Source: JAFAZI01 sp035501255
GTDB taxonomy: Bacteria; Actinomycetota; Actinomycetes; JAFAQI01
Direction: 5' to 3'
Assembly (NCBI GenBank): GCA_035501255.1
Contig: DATJWM010000030.1
Coordinates: 1-46,171, forward strand
Length of the DNA stretch: 46,171 nucleotides
The first letter of the stretch is position 1. The number at the start of each line of letters is the position of its first letter. The position numbers and the translations under genes are program-made. The notes beneath the pieces are model-generated. The model did not search any database. It was not told where the DNA came from and saw only the letters and a program-made list of their open reading frames with translations. Shown one piece after another: positions 32,796 to 40,593 of this stretch.

Positions 32796-33970
32796 TGGCC
32801 AACCCCTGGTTCGAAACTGTCGCCGAGGCTCAGCGTCGCGCGAAAAGGCGTCTGCCGACCTCGGTGTACGGCGCGCTCATCGCCGGCGCCGAGAAGGGCC
32901 TGACGCTCGCGGACAACCTGGCCGCGTGGGACGAGCTCGGCTTCGCGCCGCGTGCGGCGGGCATGCCGGCCGAGCGTGAGCAGTCGACGTCGGTGCTCGG
33001 CCAGTCGATCTCGATGCCGGTGGTGATCTCCCCGACCGGGGTCCAGGCGGTCCACCCCGACGGCGAGGTCGCGGTTGCCCGGGCGGCCGCGGCTCGGGGC
33101 ACCGCGATGGGCTTGAGCTCATTCGCGAGCAAGCCGGTCGAGGAGGTGTGTGCGGTCGGGACGCCGGTGTTCTTCCAGATGTACTGGGTCGGCAGCCGCG
33201 AGCACATGGCGGCGCGAATGGAACGCGCCCGGTCGGCGGGAGCCGTCGGGGTGATCGCGACCCTCGACTGGTCGTTCTCGCACGGCCGTGACTGGGGCAG
33301 CCCGCACATTCCGGAGCGCATGACGTTCCGGGAGATGCTGCGGCTCGCGCCGGAGGCGCTCGAGCGTCCCCGGTGGTTCGCGTCGTTCCTGCGATCCGGG
33401 GGGATACCGACGCTCCAGGTGCCGAACATGGCGGACGCCGGCGCGCAGCCGCCGACGTTCTTCGGTGCGTACGGCGACTGGATGCAGTCATCACCGCCAA
33501 CCTGGGAGGACGTGGCGTGGCTGCGCGAGCAGTGGGGCGGTCCGTTCATGTTGAAGGGCGTGATGCGGGTCGACGACGCTCGCCGGGCGGTCGACGCCGG
33601 CGTGAGCGCGATCTCGGTCTCGAACCACGGCGGCAACAACCTGGACGGGACGCCGGCCCCGATCCGCGCGCTGCCGGCGATCGCGGACGCGGTCGGAGAC
33701 CAGGTCGAGGTGCTTCTCGACGGCGGGATCCGGCGCGGGAGCGACGTGGTCAAGGCGGTCGCGCTCGGGGCACGAGCGGTGATGATCGGCCGGGCGTACC
33801 TGTGGGGACTCGCGGCCAACGGTCAGGCCGGGGTGGAGAACGTGCTCGACCTGCTGCGGGCCGGGATCGACGCGACCCTCCTCGGTGTCGGCCGGTCCTC
33901 GATCCATGAGCTGACCCGCGACGACGTGCTCGTGCCGGGCGGCTTCACCCGCGCGCTCGGGGCCGATTGA
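32795..33970 (+). CDS. mftD: Mycofactocin FMN oxidase MftD
   Basis: A 391-residue FMN enzyme of the lactate-dehydrogenase/glycolate-oxidase family that oxidatively deaminates AHDP to premycofactocin. SNHGGNNLDGTPAPIRALP contains the catalytic His and Arg, and GGIRRGSDVVKAVALGARAVMIGR the phosphate-binding loop. It opens with the MANPWFETVAEAQRRAKRRLP segment typical of MftD (in parts). It is the last gene here, whereas mycobacteria have it between mftC and mftE. No mftG follows. Confidence 0.95.
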   Translation: MANPWFETVAEAQRRAKRRLPTSVYGALIAGAEKGLTLADNLAAWDELGFAPRAAGMPAEREQSTSVLGQSISMPVVISPTGVQAVHPDGEVAVARAAAARGTAMGLSSFASKPVEEVCAVGTPVFFQMYWVGSREHMAARMERARSAGAVGVIATLDWSFSHGRDWGSPHIPERMTFREMLRLAPEALERPRWFASFLRSGGIPTLQVPNMADAGAQPPTFFGAYGDWMQSSPPTWEDVAWLREQWGGPFMLKGVMRVDDARRAVDAGVSAISVSNHGGNNLDGTPAPIRALPAIADAVGDQVEVLLDGGIRRGSDVVKAVALGARAVMIGRAYLWGLAANGQAGVENVLDLLRAGIDATLLGVGRSSIHELTRDDVLVPGGFTRALGAD

Positions 33971-34036
33971 GATCGGTCTGCACCGACCTTGACGAAGCGC
34001 ACCTCTGAGCGCGGTCCAGAGGTCATTGTCGTCGAG

Positions 34037-34054
34037 GTCGCGGGCGCCCGCGAC
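34037..34054. terminator. Perfect GC-rich hairpin between mftD and DUF3467
   Basis: GTCGCGGGCGCCCGCGAC is a perfect 18-bp palindrome, 2 bp beyond the stop of the minus-strand DUF3467 gene and 67 bp after mftD. It is a plausible U-tract-less actinobacterial terminator for either direction. A weaker TCGGT-CTGC-ACCGA hairpin lies right after mftD at 33975-33988. Confidence 0.5.
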
Positions 34055-34055
34055 G

Positions 34056-34364
34056 CTACATCTGCGGCGGGCCGTCGGGTGGGACGCTCGGCGTCCCCGG
34101 TGCGGAGATCGCACCGAACTGCGACTCGTACTTGCCCATGTTGTCGTTGATCGCCTGCATGAGCTGGAAGAGCTGGGTCGGCGGAAACTTGACCCTCGCG
34201 ACCAAGGTCGCCGGGACGAGCGCGTTCCCGTCGGCGTCGACTGCCGTCGGTTGGGTCACGGCGAAGTCGAGCGTGAACTCATACGGCGTGTGCCACACCA
34301 TCGCGAGGTTGGCGTAGACGCCCCCTTGCATCTCCTCCGGCACCTGCATCTGGACTTGGGCCAT
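34056..34364 (-). CDS. DUF3467 family protein
   Basis: A 102-residue cytosolic protein of the DUF3467 family. VYANLAMVWHTPYEFTLDF and ARVKFPPTQLFQLMQAINDNMGKYE are the typical strand and helix. The Pro/Gly-rich tail is not conserved in such proteins. Function unknown. The ATG at 34364 is preceded by GGAAAGGACG. It diverges from arr across 63 bp, so a shared promoter region is possible. Confidence 0.85.
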   Translation of the reverse strand: MAQVQMQVPEEMQGGVYANLAMVWHTPYEFTLDFAVTQPTAVDADGNALVPATLVARVKFPPTQLFQLMQAINDNMGKYESQFGAISAPGTPSVPPDGPPQM

Positions 34365-34427
34365 GGTCGTCCTTTCCGGCTCACTTACCTTAGTAGGGGA
34401 ATCGGAGCCGCAGGGAGAAGGACAACC

Positions 34428-34889
34428 GTGCAGGAAGCCCACGATGCCCACGACCCGGTCAGCTACGACCACTGCGACCAGATCGAGGGACCGTTCTTTC
34501 ATGGCACCAAGGTGGAGCTTCGGGTCGGCGATGAGCTAGCGCCCGGCTACGGCTCGAACTTCCACGAGGGTCGGGTGTCGAACAACATCTACTTCACCGC
34601 GCTGATCGACACCGCCGCATGGGGAGCGCAACTCTCCGCGGCCCTGACTGGTGCTGGCGACCGGGGACACATCTACGTCGTGGAGCCGCTCGGCCCCTTC
34701 GAGGACGACCCGAACGTGACCAACAAGCGGTTTCCCGGCAACCCGACGCAGTCCTATCGCAGTCGTCACCCGCTGCGCGTCGTCGACGAGGCGCACGACT
34801 GGGCGGGCCATCCGCCGGAAGCGCTGGATCAGATGCTTGCCAACCTTGCGCGCCTGCGCGAGCAAGGCCTGGACCTCATCGAGGACTGA
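34428..34889 (+). CDS. arr: Rifamycin ADP-ribosyltransferase Arr
   Basis: A 153-residue enzyme that inactivates rifamycins by ADP-ribosylating the C23 hydroxyl with NAD. It aligns without gaps to the mycobacterial Arr core: FFHGTKVELRVGD carries the conserved His (H25), NNIYFTALIDTAAWGAQL the Tyr (Y55), and EPLGPFEDDPNVTNKRFPGNPTQSYR (in pieces) the acidic loop. GTG start. The codon use matches the neighbours and no mobile element is near, so it appears to be a resident chromosomal gene. Confidence 0.95.
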   Translation: MQEAHDAHDPVSYDHCDQIEGPFFHGTKVELRVGDELAPGYGSNFHEGRVSNNIYFTALIDTAAWGAQLSAALTGAGDRGHIYVVEPLGPFEDDPNVTNKRFPGNPTQSYRSRHPLRVVDEAHDWAGHPPEALDQMLANLARLREQGLDLIED

Positions 34890-34901
34890 CGCCGCCGGTG
34901 G

Positions 34902-35825
34902 TCATTTGAGGACGACCGGCGTGCAGGGTGCGCCCGCGGCGCCGACGATCGGTTCGGGGGTCGCGTTGACGAAGAACGCGTAGCGGCCGTCGTCGGCGCA
35001 GGCGGCCGCGAGGTCCTCGAGGTCGAAGTTCTGACCCTGCACGAGCCCCATCTCGACGATGTGCAGCATGTGCACCGGTAGGAAGATGTCGTCGCGCTCG
35101 GGCGGGAAGACCTCGAAGGACAGGTTGTCCGTGGCGACCATCGCCACCCCGCGCGCGTGGAACCACCGCACCGTCTGCATGGAGGGGCCCGCGGTGGTGA
35201 TGCTGTAGGCCATCCGGTCACCCGCGCGCTGGTGGAGCATCTGACCCGTGCGCAACAGCACGATGTCACCCTCGGACACGGTGACCTTGCCGAACTCCTC
35301 GGCGCGGTCGAGGTCATCGGGGGTGAGCGCCCGACCGCCGTCGAGCCGATCGACGCCACGTGCGCCCGCCAGGTCGAGAAGGACGCCGCGCGAGGCGATG
35401 ACGCCGAGCTTGTCCGCGCCGAGACGGTGCGCGCCGGTCTCGTCCACCACGCTGGTCGGAAAGCCGTTGTACATCCGGTCGTCGTAGCTCACGTGGGCCA
35501 ACGCGTCGACATGGGTCGCGGCTTGCACTCCCATCGACACCGCGTCGTCGTTGAACCGTACGCCGGCCGGGTTGTTGCCCATCAGCTCGTGGAGAGCGAT
35601 GGTCGACCGGATCGGATTGGTGCGGCCTTTCACGAACCCGAGTTGCGGGCCGTCTTCGGACATCGGGATCGCGAGGGAGAACCGTCGCCCGTCGCGGATG
35701 GTCGAGACGCCGGCGAGGAGCGTCTCGGCGGTGATGAGGTTGAGCGTTCCCCGCTCGTCGTCATCGCCCCACCGACCCCAGTTGTTGACCTCGGCGGCCA
35801 ACTCGCTGAACTCGGCAGGGAGCAT
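34902..35825 (-). CDS. Cyclase-family (kynurenine-formamidase-like) metal hydrolase
   Basis: A 307-residue cyclase-family protein. VQAATHVDALAHVSYDDRMYNG contains a variant of the HxGTHxD metal motif; VATDNLSFEVFP and LPVHMLHIVEMG supply further ligands. Family members hydrolyse amides or lactones of aromatic compounds. It follows the PPOX gene by 8 bp and is the last of a four-gene operon with a cupin and a P450, which suggests ring-opening or lactone-opening of an oxidised product. Confidence 0.88.
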   Translation of the reverse strand: MLPAEFSELAAEVNNWGRWGDDDERGTLNLITAETLLAGVSTIRDGRRFSLAIPMSEDGPQLGFVKGRTNPIRSTIALHELMGNNPAGVRFNDDAVSMGVQAATHVDALAHVSYDDRMYNGFPTSVVDETGAHRLGADKLGVIASRGVLLDLAGARGVDRLDGGRALTPDDLDRAEEFGKVTVSEGDIVLLRTGQMLHQRAGDRMAYSITTAGPSMQTVRWFHARGVAMVATDNLSFEVFPPERDDIFLPVHMLHIVEMGLVQGQNFDLEDLAAACADDGRYAFFVNATPEPIVGAAGAPCTPVVLK

Positions 35826-35833
35826 GGCTGGTG

Positions 35834-36349
35834 CTAGTGCTGGCGGCGGTTCGGGTTGTCCACCGTGGAACCGCCCGCCGGACCCATGTCAGGCATTCCG
35901 AGCTTGCGGTGGTCCCAGGACCGCGCGCGGGTCCGGTTGACCTTCACGGCCACCCGCTTGTTGAGCATCGCCTCGACGAACGGCTTCATCTCATCGGAGT
36001 ACGGGCCGTTGTAGCGCTCCCAGACATTGACACCGACCCGCCACAGCACGTCGGGATCGTCAATCACCTCCGCCGTGCCCTCGATCGCGACCCCGCGCAG
36101 TTCGCCGTACGTCGCGCCGTCCTCGACCAGGCAGCTGACGGCGGGATTCCGGCGCAGGTTGACCGCCTTCTGCGACTTTGCCTTCGTCTCGAAGTAGATA
36201 TCGCCGTCGAGAATCGCGAACCACATCGCCACCAGATGGGGGGTGCCGTCAGGACCGACGCTGGCCAGTGTCATCGAGCGCGCACCGTCGAGCAGATCCG
36301 CGATCTCGGCGTCGTCCATCGTGATCTGGCCGCGCTGGTTGGTTCCCAT
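35834..36349 (-). CDS. PPOX-class (F420/flavin-binding) oxidoreductase
   Basis: A 171-residue split-barrel protein of the pyridoxamine-phosphate-oxidase-like family, actinobacterial FDOR-B type, which often uses cofactor F420. TLASVGPDGTPHLVAMWFAIL, KSQKAVNLRRNPAVSCLVEDG (in parts) and ELRGVAIEGTAEVI are typical. It may reduce a conjugated intermediate. The ATG at 36349 is used. It is 44 bp after the P450 and 8 bp before the cyclase. Confidence 0.88.
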   Translation of the reverse strand: MGTNQRGQITMDDAEIADLLDGARSMTLASVGPDGTPHLVAMWFAILDGDIYFETKAKSQKAVNLRRNPAVSCLVEDGATYGELRGVAIEGTAEVIDDPDVLWRVGVNVWERYNGPYSDEMKPFVEAMLNKRVAVKVNRTRARSWDHRKLGMPDMGPAGGSTVDNPNRRQH

Positions 36350-36393
36350 GAGGTCAGTATGTCGCGAAGTCGTGACGACCGGCGACGGCGGGC

Positions 36394-37569
36394 TCAACGT
36401 GCGAGCCGGACGGGGAGTGTTCGCAGTGAGTTGTTGAGGTTCGACCTGGCCCGGACCGGCGTACCCGCAAGTTCGACGGTCGGGTAGGTGGTGAGGAGCT
36501 CGGTGAAGAACACCCGGCCTTCGAGGCGGGCAAGGTGGGCACCAAGACAGAAATGTTCCGCCTGGCCGAACGACAGGTGCCGGTTCGGCTTGCGGGTGGC
36601 GAGAAAGTCCTGCGGCTGGACGAACACGGCCTCGTCCCGGTTCGCCGAGGTGTAGTACATCGCGACCTTCTGGCCCGCCTCGATCCGCTTGCCGCCCAGC
36701 TCGGTGTCGGCAGTGGCGGTGCGGCGGAAGTAGTGCAGCGGGTTCGCCCAGCGCAGGATCTCCTCGACGGCGAGCGGTACGGCGGACGGATCCGCGCGCA
36801 GTGCGGCCAGCTGGTCGGGATGCTCGAGCAGCGCGAGCAACCCGGACGACAGCATCGTCTGGGTGGTGTCCTGGCCGGCCGTCACGAGCTGGATGAAGAT
36901 CATCGCGAAGGCGACCGCGTCCATCTCCGCCAGCAACACGTCGGTGAGATCGTCCTGCGGCGTTTCGGCGAGCCGGTCGACCGCGAACTGGTAGGCGTAG
37001 AGCCCCATCGCGGTGCTCGCCTCCCCGGCGTCGGCGCCCGGTATGGCGTACTCCGGGTCCTGCCCGTGGGTCACGCGTTCGGCCATCTGGTGAACGCGCT
37101 CCCAGTCGGCGCGCGGCAGGCCCATCATCTTGCCGATGACCCGGGTGGGCAGGCGGGCCGCCACCTCGTGGACGAACTCGGTCTCACCGGCTTGCTCCGC
37201 GTCGGCGAACGCCTCCCGGCAGATCCGACGAATGTCGTCCTCCAGGGTCGCCACCGACCGCGGGGTGAGCCGTGGGGTCAACGGCTTGCGGACGCTGCGG
37301 TGGCGGGGCGGGTCCATCGCGAGCAACATCCCCTGCATCTGCTCGAGTTGGGTGGGCGCGAGGTCTTCGAGCACGACCCCGCCGACCTCCGAGGAGAACA
37401 GCTTCGGTGCGCGGGCCACACGCTCCACGTCGGCGTGACGGAGCACCGCCCAGTAGCCGGGCTCACCCGTCATGTCCTGCCAGTGCACGGGGTCGGTCGC
37501 CCGCAGTTCGGTGAAGTACTCGTGCGGCGGCCCGTCGAGGTAGGTGTCCGGGTCGCAGAGATCGAGCAT
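36394..37569 (-). CDS. Cytochrome P450 with atypical heme-loop
   Basis: A 391-residue bacterial P450. I-helix AGQDTT (231-236), K-helix ExxR (E270 to R273) and heme-ligand C341 are present. The heme loop reads FGQAEHFCLG: position 337 is Ala where the signature expects Gly (or Asp). A hydroxylase role is likely, with partner ferredoxin elsewhere. It starts 3 bp after the cupin stop, so it is co-translated with it. Substrate unknown; neighbours suggest an aromatic or aryl ketone. Confidence 0.92.
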   Translation of the reverse strand: MLDLCDPDTYLDGPPHEYFTELRATDPVHWQDMTGEPGYWAVLRHADVERVARAPKLFSSEVGGVVLEDLAPTQLEQMQGMLLAMDPPRHRSVRKPLTPRLTPRSVATLEDDIRRICREAFADAEQAGETEFVHEVAARLPTRVIGKMMGLPRADWERVHQMAERVTHGQDPEYAIPGADAGEASTAMGLYAYQFAVDRLAETPQDDLTDVLLAEMDAVAFAMIFIQLVTAGQDTTQTMLSSGLLALLEHPDQLAALRADPSAVPLAVEEILRWANPLHYFRRTATADTELGGKRIEAGQKVAMYYTSANRDEAVFVQPQDFLATRKPNRHLSFGQAEHFCLGAHLARLEGRVFFTELLTTYPTVELAGTPVRARSNLNNSLRTLPVRLAR

Positions 37570-37572
37570 CGA

Positions 37573-38031
37573 CTACTTCTCGACGACGTTCGGCCGGCCG
37601 AGCCCCTGCATATCGGCGAGGGCGTAGTACGCGGCAAGCGTTCCGGCTCCGTCGGTGATCGATTCCACCGTGCCGTCCTCACGGAGGTTGAGGTTCGAGC
37701 CGTACATCTGGAACCAGACCTGGGTGTTGTCCTCCAGCACGGTGAGCGTGTGCACAGAGCCCGCCGGTTCGTAGAGGAACGACCCCGCGCGGTTCACGTA
37801 GTCGTACTCCTTGTACTTCCACGCGCCCGACGTCGTGTAGCCGAAGACCGGTCCGGTGTGGCGGTGGGTCTGGACCTCGAAGTTCGCCTGGAAGATGTTC
37901 TCCACGATCCACAGTCCTTCGGCGATGTCGACGCAGATCACCTTGAGCTTGTTGCCGTCACCGATGTCGACGAAGGGGAGGTCGTCGGCGCCGACGTGGA
38001 TCGCGAGTGGCAGGTCGTGGGTGGTCGTCAT
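37573..38031 (-). CDS. Cupin dioxygenase-like protein (dihydroxyacetophenone-dioxygenase type)
   Basis: A 152-residue single-domain cupin. Metal ligands are H56 and H58 (QTHRHTG) and H94 (AGSVHTL), with an acidic residue in KYKEYDY. The sequence resembles the 2,4'-dihydroxyacetophenone/acetylacetone C-C-cleaving dioxygenases, which use non-heme iron. It leads the cupin-P450-PPOX-cyclase operon. Its ATG lies 6 bases after -10 box TACCGT, so the transcript is likely leaderless, and a CTGACG-N3-CGTCAG dyad overlaps the -35. Confidence 0.85.
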   Translation of the reverse strand: MTTTHDLPLAIHVGADDLPFVDIGDGNKLKVICVDIAEGLWIVENIFQANFEVQTHRHTGPVFGYTTSGAWKYKEYDYVNRAGSFLYEPAGSVHTLTVLEDNTQVWFQMYGSNLNLREDGTVESITDGAGTLAAYYALADMQGLGRPNVVEK

Positions 38032-38037
38032 TGGAGC

Positions 38038-38066
38038 ACGGTACGACGTTTCTGACGGGTCGTCAG
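38038..38066 (-). promoter_or_regulatory. Leaderless promoter with CTGACG-N3-CGTCAG operator (cupin operon)
   Basis: On the minus strand CTGACG (38066-38061) serves as -35 and TACCGT (38043-38038) as -10, with a 17-bp spacer, ending 6 bases before the ATG. The -35 is one arm of the 15-bp palindrome at 38052-38066. The same architecture occurs at 40555-40586. Confidence 0.7.
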
Positions 38067-38087
38067 CCCGAGGTTCCGGGGGAGCGC

Positions 38088-38552
38088 TCAGCCGGTAACC
38101 GTGAGGGTGATCCGGACCCTCGTCGAGGAGATCGGGCGAAGCTGCACCGTTCCCGACGCGCGGGCGTAGCGGCCGGTGCCGCCGAGGATCGCGTAGCTCG
38201 TGTGGTCCTGGTTGTCGGTGGCGCCCGCGTAAAGGATTTGACCACCGGTGACACTGATGCTGCCGAGGAACATGCCGCGTCCGTAGGTCGCGATGCCGAT
38301 CGCGTCCTGCCGCCGGAGCGGGCCGGTGTTCCTCGGACGGTAGCTTTCCTGGAACCCGTCTCCGGGTGACATCGCGTGCGGTCCGACGTTGGTGGCGTGT
38401 GCCTTGACGGCGGCCGTCGGCACGGTGAAGCGCAGCGTGGTCGTCTTCTCGGCGCTCGGGCTCGACCCGCGGGCGACCACCGGGGCCGCGATTGCGAGTA
38501 GTGCGGAGGCGACAAGGGCAACACTTGCGGCACGGACTGACTGAGCGGTCAT
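38088..38552 (-). CDS. Secreted beta-barrel protein (allene-oxide-cyclase/dirigent-like)
   Basis: A 154-residue exported protein. The first 28 residues form a Sec signal peptide ending VVA. The mature part has the repeated strand pattern of the AOC/dirigent barrel, best seen in SYAILGGTGRYARASGTVQLRP near the C-terminus. The role is not evident. GAGGAGA precedes the ATG at 38552. It is upstream of the cupin operon on the same strand, but that operon has its own promoter. -10-like TAACGT lies at 38604-38599. Confidence 0.8.
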   Translation of the reverse strand: MTAQSVRAASVALVASALLAIAAPVVARGSSPSAEKTTTLRFTVPTAAVKAHATNVGPHAMSPGDGFQESYRPRNTGPLRRQDAIGIATYGRGMFLGSISVTGGQILYAGATDNQDHTSYAILGGTGRYARASGTVQLRPISSTRVRITLTVTG

Positions 38553-38598
38553 GGCATCTCCTCGGTGGGTGGGGATGACGGTTACGGTTCGGCTCCCG

Positions 38599-38604
38599 AC
38601 GTTA
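38599..38604 (-). promoter_or_regulatory. Candidate -10 for the secreted barrel gene
   Basis: TAACGT on the minus strand, 46 bp from the start codon. It lies in the 200-bp divergent gap 38553-38752, which otherwise holds only the kinase promoter and GC-rich sequence without clear structure. Confidence 0.35.
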
Positions 38605-38740
38605 GGTACGGCGTCCCACGTCGGCGTCCACACCGACGTTGACCGCCGATCGCTGCGGGTTGAACCGGGACGGGTCGATCTCCACCCTGGGAGGGACCCG
38701 GGTCATCCGGTGCGGGGACGAATCGTGAGCTTGCGCGGCC

Positions 38741-38746
38741 TACGAT
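38741..38746 (+). promoter_or_regulatory. -10 box implying a leaderless start for the histidine kinase
   Basis: TACGAT lies six bases before the GTG at 38753, putting the transcription start at the start codon. No Shine-Dalgarno precedes the GTG. Confidence 0.5.
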
Positions 38747-38752
38747 CACGCG

Positions 38753-39895
38753 GTGCAACCTGACCTCGCCCGGCGGCAGCCACCGTCGCGCGCCGACGTC
38801 GCCGTCGCGGTTGCCGCCGCGCTGGTCGCGGTTGTCGTCGACCTGATGCTCAACTCAGGCGTCCGCCCGAGGTGGGCCGCCGCCGTCACCGAGCTTCCGG
38901 CGGTCATCATGCTGATCTGGCGTCGCCGCTACCCGCTCACTACCGTGGCGGTCGCGGCCGCCTCGACTGGCCTCGAGGCGTCGTTGGGCGTTCCGGTCGA
39001 CCAGCCGGTGGCTCCGCTGATCTGCCTGGTCGTCAGCCTGTACACCGTCGCGGTCGAGATGCCGGTGCGCCGGGCACTGCTCGGTCCGCTCGTCGTCGTG
39101 CCCGGTTTGGCGATCGCCACCTGGCACATCAGCGGGGCGTCGACGGTCAAGCTTGGCAACCTGCTGTTTGTGATGGTGATCGGCGGCGGCGCGTGGACGG
39201 CGGGTCGGCTGGTCCGGGTCCGCACGCATGCCGCGGTCGACCAGGCGCGTCGCGCGGATCGGCTCGCCGCTGAGAACGCGGTCGCGATCGCCGAGGAGCG
39301 CGGGCGGATCGCCCGGGAGTTGCACGACGTCGTCGGGCACTGCGTCTCGGTGATGGTGGTGCAGGCCGGCGCCGCTCAGGCGGTGCTCAGCCACGATGCG
39401 CAGCGCGCGCTCGAGCCGCTCGAGGCGGTGCAGGCGACCGGCAGGCAGGCGCTTGCTGAGATGTCCCGTCTGGTCGGGCTGCTTCGTGATGACGAGCACC
39501 GCCTCGCTCCCCAGCCCGGGCTCGCCGATCTGGACGCGTTGGTCGAGCAGATGCGCGATGCGGGACTGCCGGTAATCCTCTGCGTCGAGGGCCAGCCGCG
39601 AACGCTCTCGCCGATCGTCGACCTGTCCGCCTACCGGATCGTTCAGGAGGCCCTCACCAATGCGCTGAAGCACGCGGGCGGCGCCCGGGCGGAGGTGTGC
39701 CTGCGCTACGGCACCAGCGACCTCGAGGTTGCCGTACGCGACGATGGCGAAGGCGAATCCGGCGGCCACCGCGGTGGACACGGCCTGGTCGGGATGCGTG
39801 AGCGAGTCCACGTCGTCGGGGGCGACTTGCATGCCGGGCCGCGCCCGGACGGCGGCTTCGCCGTGGTCGCACGCATCCCGATCGGCGTTGGATGA
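38753..39895 (+). CDS. NarL/DesK-type sensor histidine kinase
   Basis: A 380-residue membrane kinase. Residues 15-150 contain four to five hydrophobic segments. The HisKA_3 dimerisation region holds the phospho-acceptor H191 (ARELHDVVGHCVSVM), and the HATPase domain shows the N-box YRIVQEALTNALKHA and the G-box GHGLVGMRERV. No large extracellular sensor is present, so it probably senses a membrane or lipid signal. It overlaps its response regulator gene (ATGA). GTG start, probably leaderless. Confidence 0.94.
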   Translation: MQPDLARRQPPSRADVAVAVAAALVAVVVDLMLNSGVRPRWAAAVTELPAVIMLIWRRRYPLTTVAVAAASTGLEASLGVPVDQPVAPLICLVVSLYTVAVEMPVRRALLGPLVVVPGLAIATWHISGASTVKLGNLLFVMVIGGGAWTAGRLVRVRTHAAVDQARRADRLAAENAVAIAEERGRIARELHDVVGHCVSVMVVQAGAAQAVLSHDAQRALEPLEAVQATGRQALAEMSRLVGLLRDDEHRLAPQPGLADLDALVEQMRDAGLPVILCVEGQPRTLSPIVDLSAYRIVQEALTNALKHAGGARAEVCLRYGTSDLEVAVRDDGEGESGGHRGGHGLVGMRERVHVVGGDLHAGPRPDGGFAVVARIPIGVG

Positions 39896-40560
39896 TCTCG
39901 GTCCTGCTCGCCGACGACCAGGCTCTTGTCCGCGGCGGATTTCGGATGATCCTCGAAGCGACCGAGGATCTGGCAGTTCTCGGCGAGGCCGACAACGGTG
40001 TCGAGGCCGTCGCGCAGGCTCGCGCACTGTGCCCCGACGTCGTCTTGATGGACGTTCGGATGCCGCTGCTTGATGGGATCGCGGCCACCCGCCGCATCGT
40101 CGAGTCCGAGATCGTGAGCCGCGTGCTGGTCCTGACGACGTTCGACGACGACGCGCTCGTCTACGACGCGATGCGCGCAGGGGCCAGCGGATTCTTGCTC
40201 AAAAGCGCCCCGCCGGCGCGACTCGCGGAGGCGATCCGCACGATTGCCGGTGGCGAAGCGATGCTCGATCCGCGGTTGACCAGCCGACTCATCGAGGAGT
40301 TCGTCCGTCGCCCCCCTCCCGGTCACGCCACGCCGCCGGAACTCGACGGTCTCACCGTCCGAGAGGTCGACGTCCTGAGGCTGATCGGACGGGGACGATC
40401 CAACGCCGAGATCGCCGCCGAACTCGTGCTCGGCGAGGCAACAGTCAAGACCCACGTCAACCGGGTGCTGCGCAAGCTGAATCTGCGTGATCGAGTGCAG
40501 GCGGTGGTCCTCGCTTACGAGACGGGACTGATCCAACCCGGTCGTGAGGCCGACATCTGA
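39892..40560 (+). CDS. LuxR/NarL-family response regulator
   Basis: A 222-residue response regulator. The receiver has the acidic pair DD (8-9), phospho-acceptor D54 (VVLMDVRMP), Thr in LVLTTFDDD and Lys in LLKSAPP. The C-terminal LuxR helix-turn-helix is about residues 155-215 (LTVREVDVLRLIGRGRSNAEIAAEL). It is co-translated with the kinase. Its stop lies inside the palindrome that controls the next operon; whether it binds that site is unknown. Confidence 0.95.
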   Translation: MISVLLADDQALVRGGFRMILEATEDLAVLGEADNGVEAVAQARALCPDVVLMDVRMPLLDGIAATRRIVESEIVSRVLVLTTFDDDALVYDAMRAGASGFLLKSAPPARLAEAIRTIAGGEAMLDPRLTSRLIEEFVRRPPPGHATPPELDGLTVREVDVLRLIGRGRSNAEIAAELVLGEATVKTHVNRVLRKLNLRDRVQAVVLAYETGLIQPGREADI

Positions 40561-40586
40561 CGCGGCGTCAGATGACGGCGTACAGT
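40555..40586 (+). promoter_or_regulatory. Leaderless promoter with CTGACG-N3-CGTCAG operator (amidohydrolase operon)
   Basis: ATCTGACGCGGCGTCAGAT (40555-40573) is a perfect 8-bp-arm palindrome around CGG. Its CTGACG (40557-40562) also reads as -35, TACAGT (40581-40586) as -10 with an 18-bp spacer, and seven bases then lead to the ATG at 40594. It matches the cupin-operon promoter at 38038-38066. Confidence 0.72.
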
Positions 40587-40593
40587 TGCCGCC

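Noticed and set aside
34365..34427. Rifamycin-associated element upstream of arr
   Set aside because: I looked for the GGGGCTTGCGGCAAGGCCC-type repeat and do not see it in the 63-bp gap.
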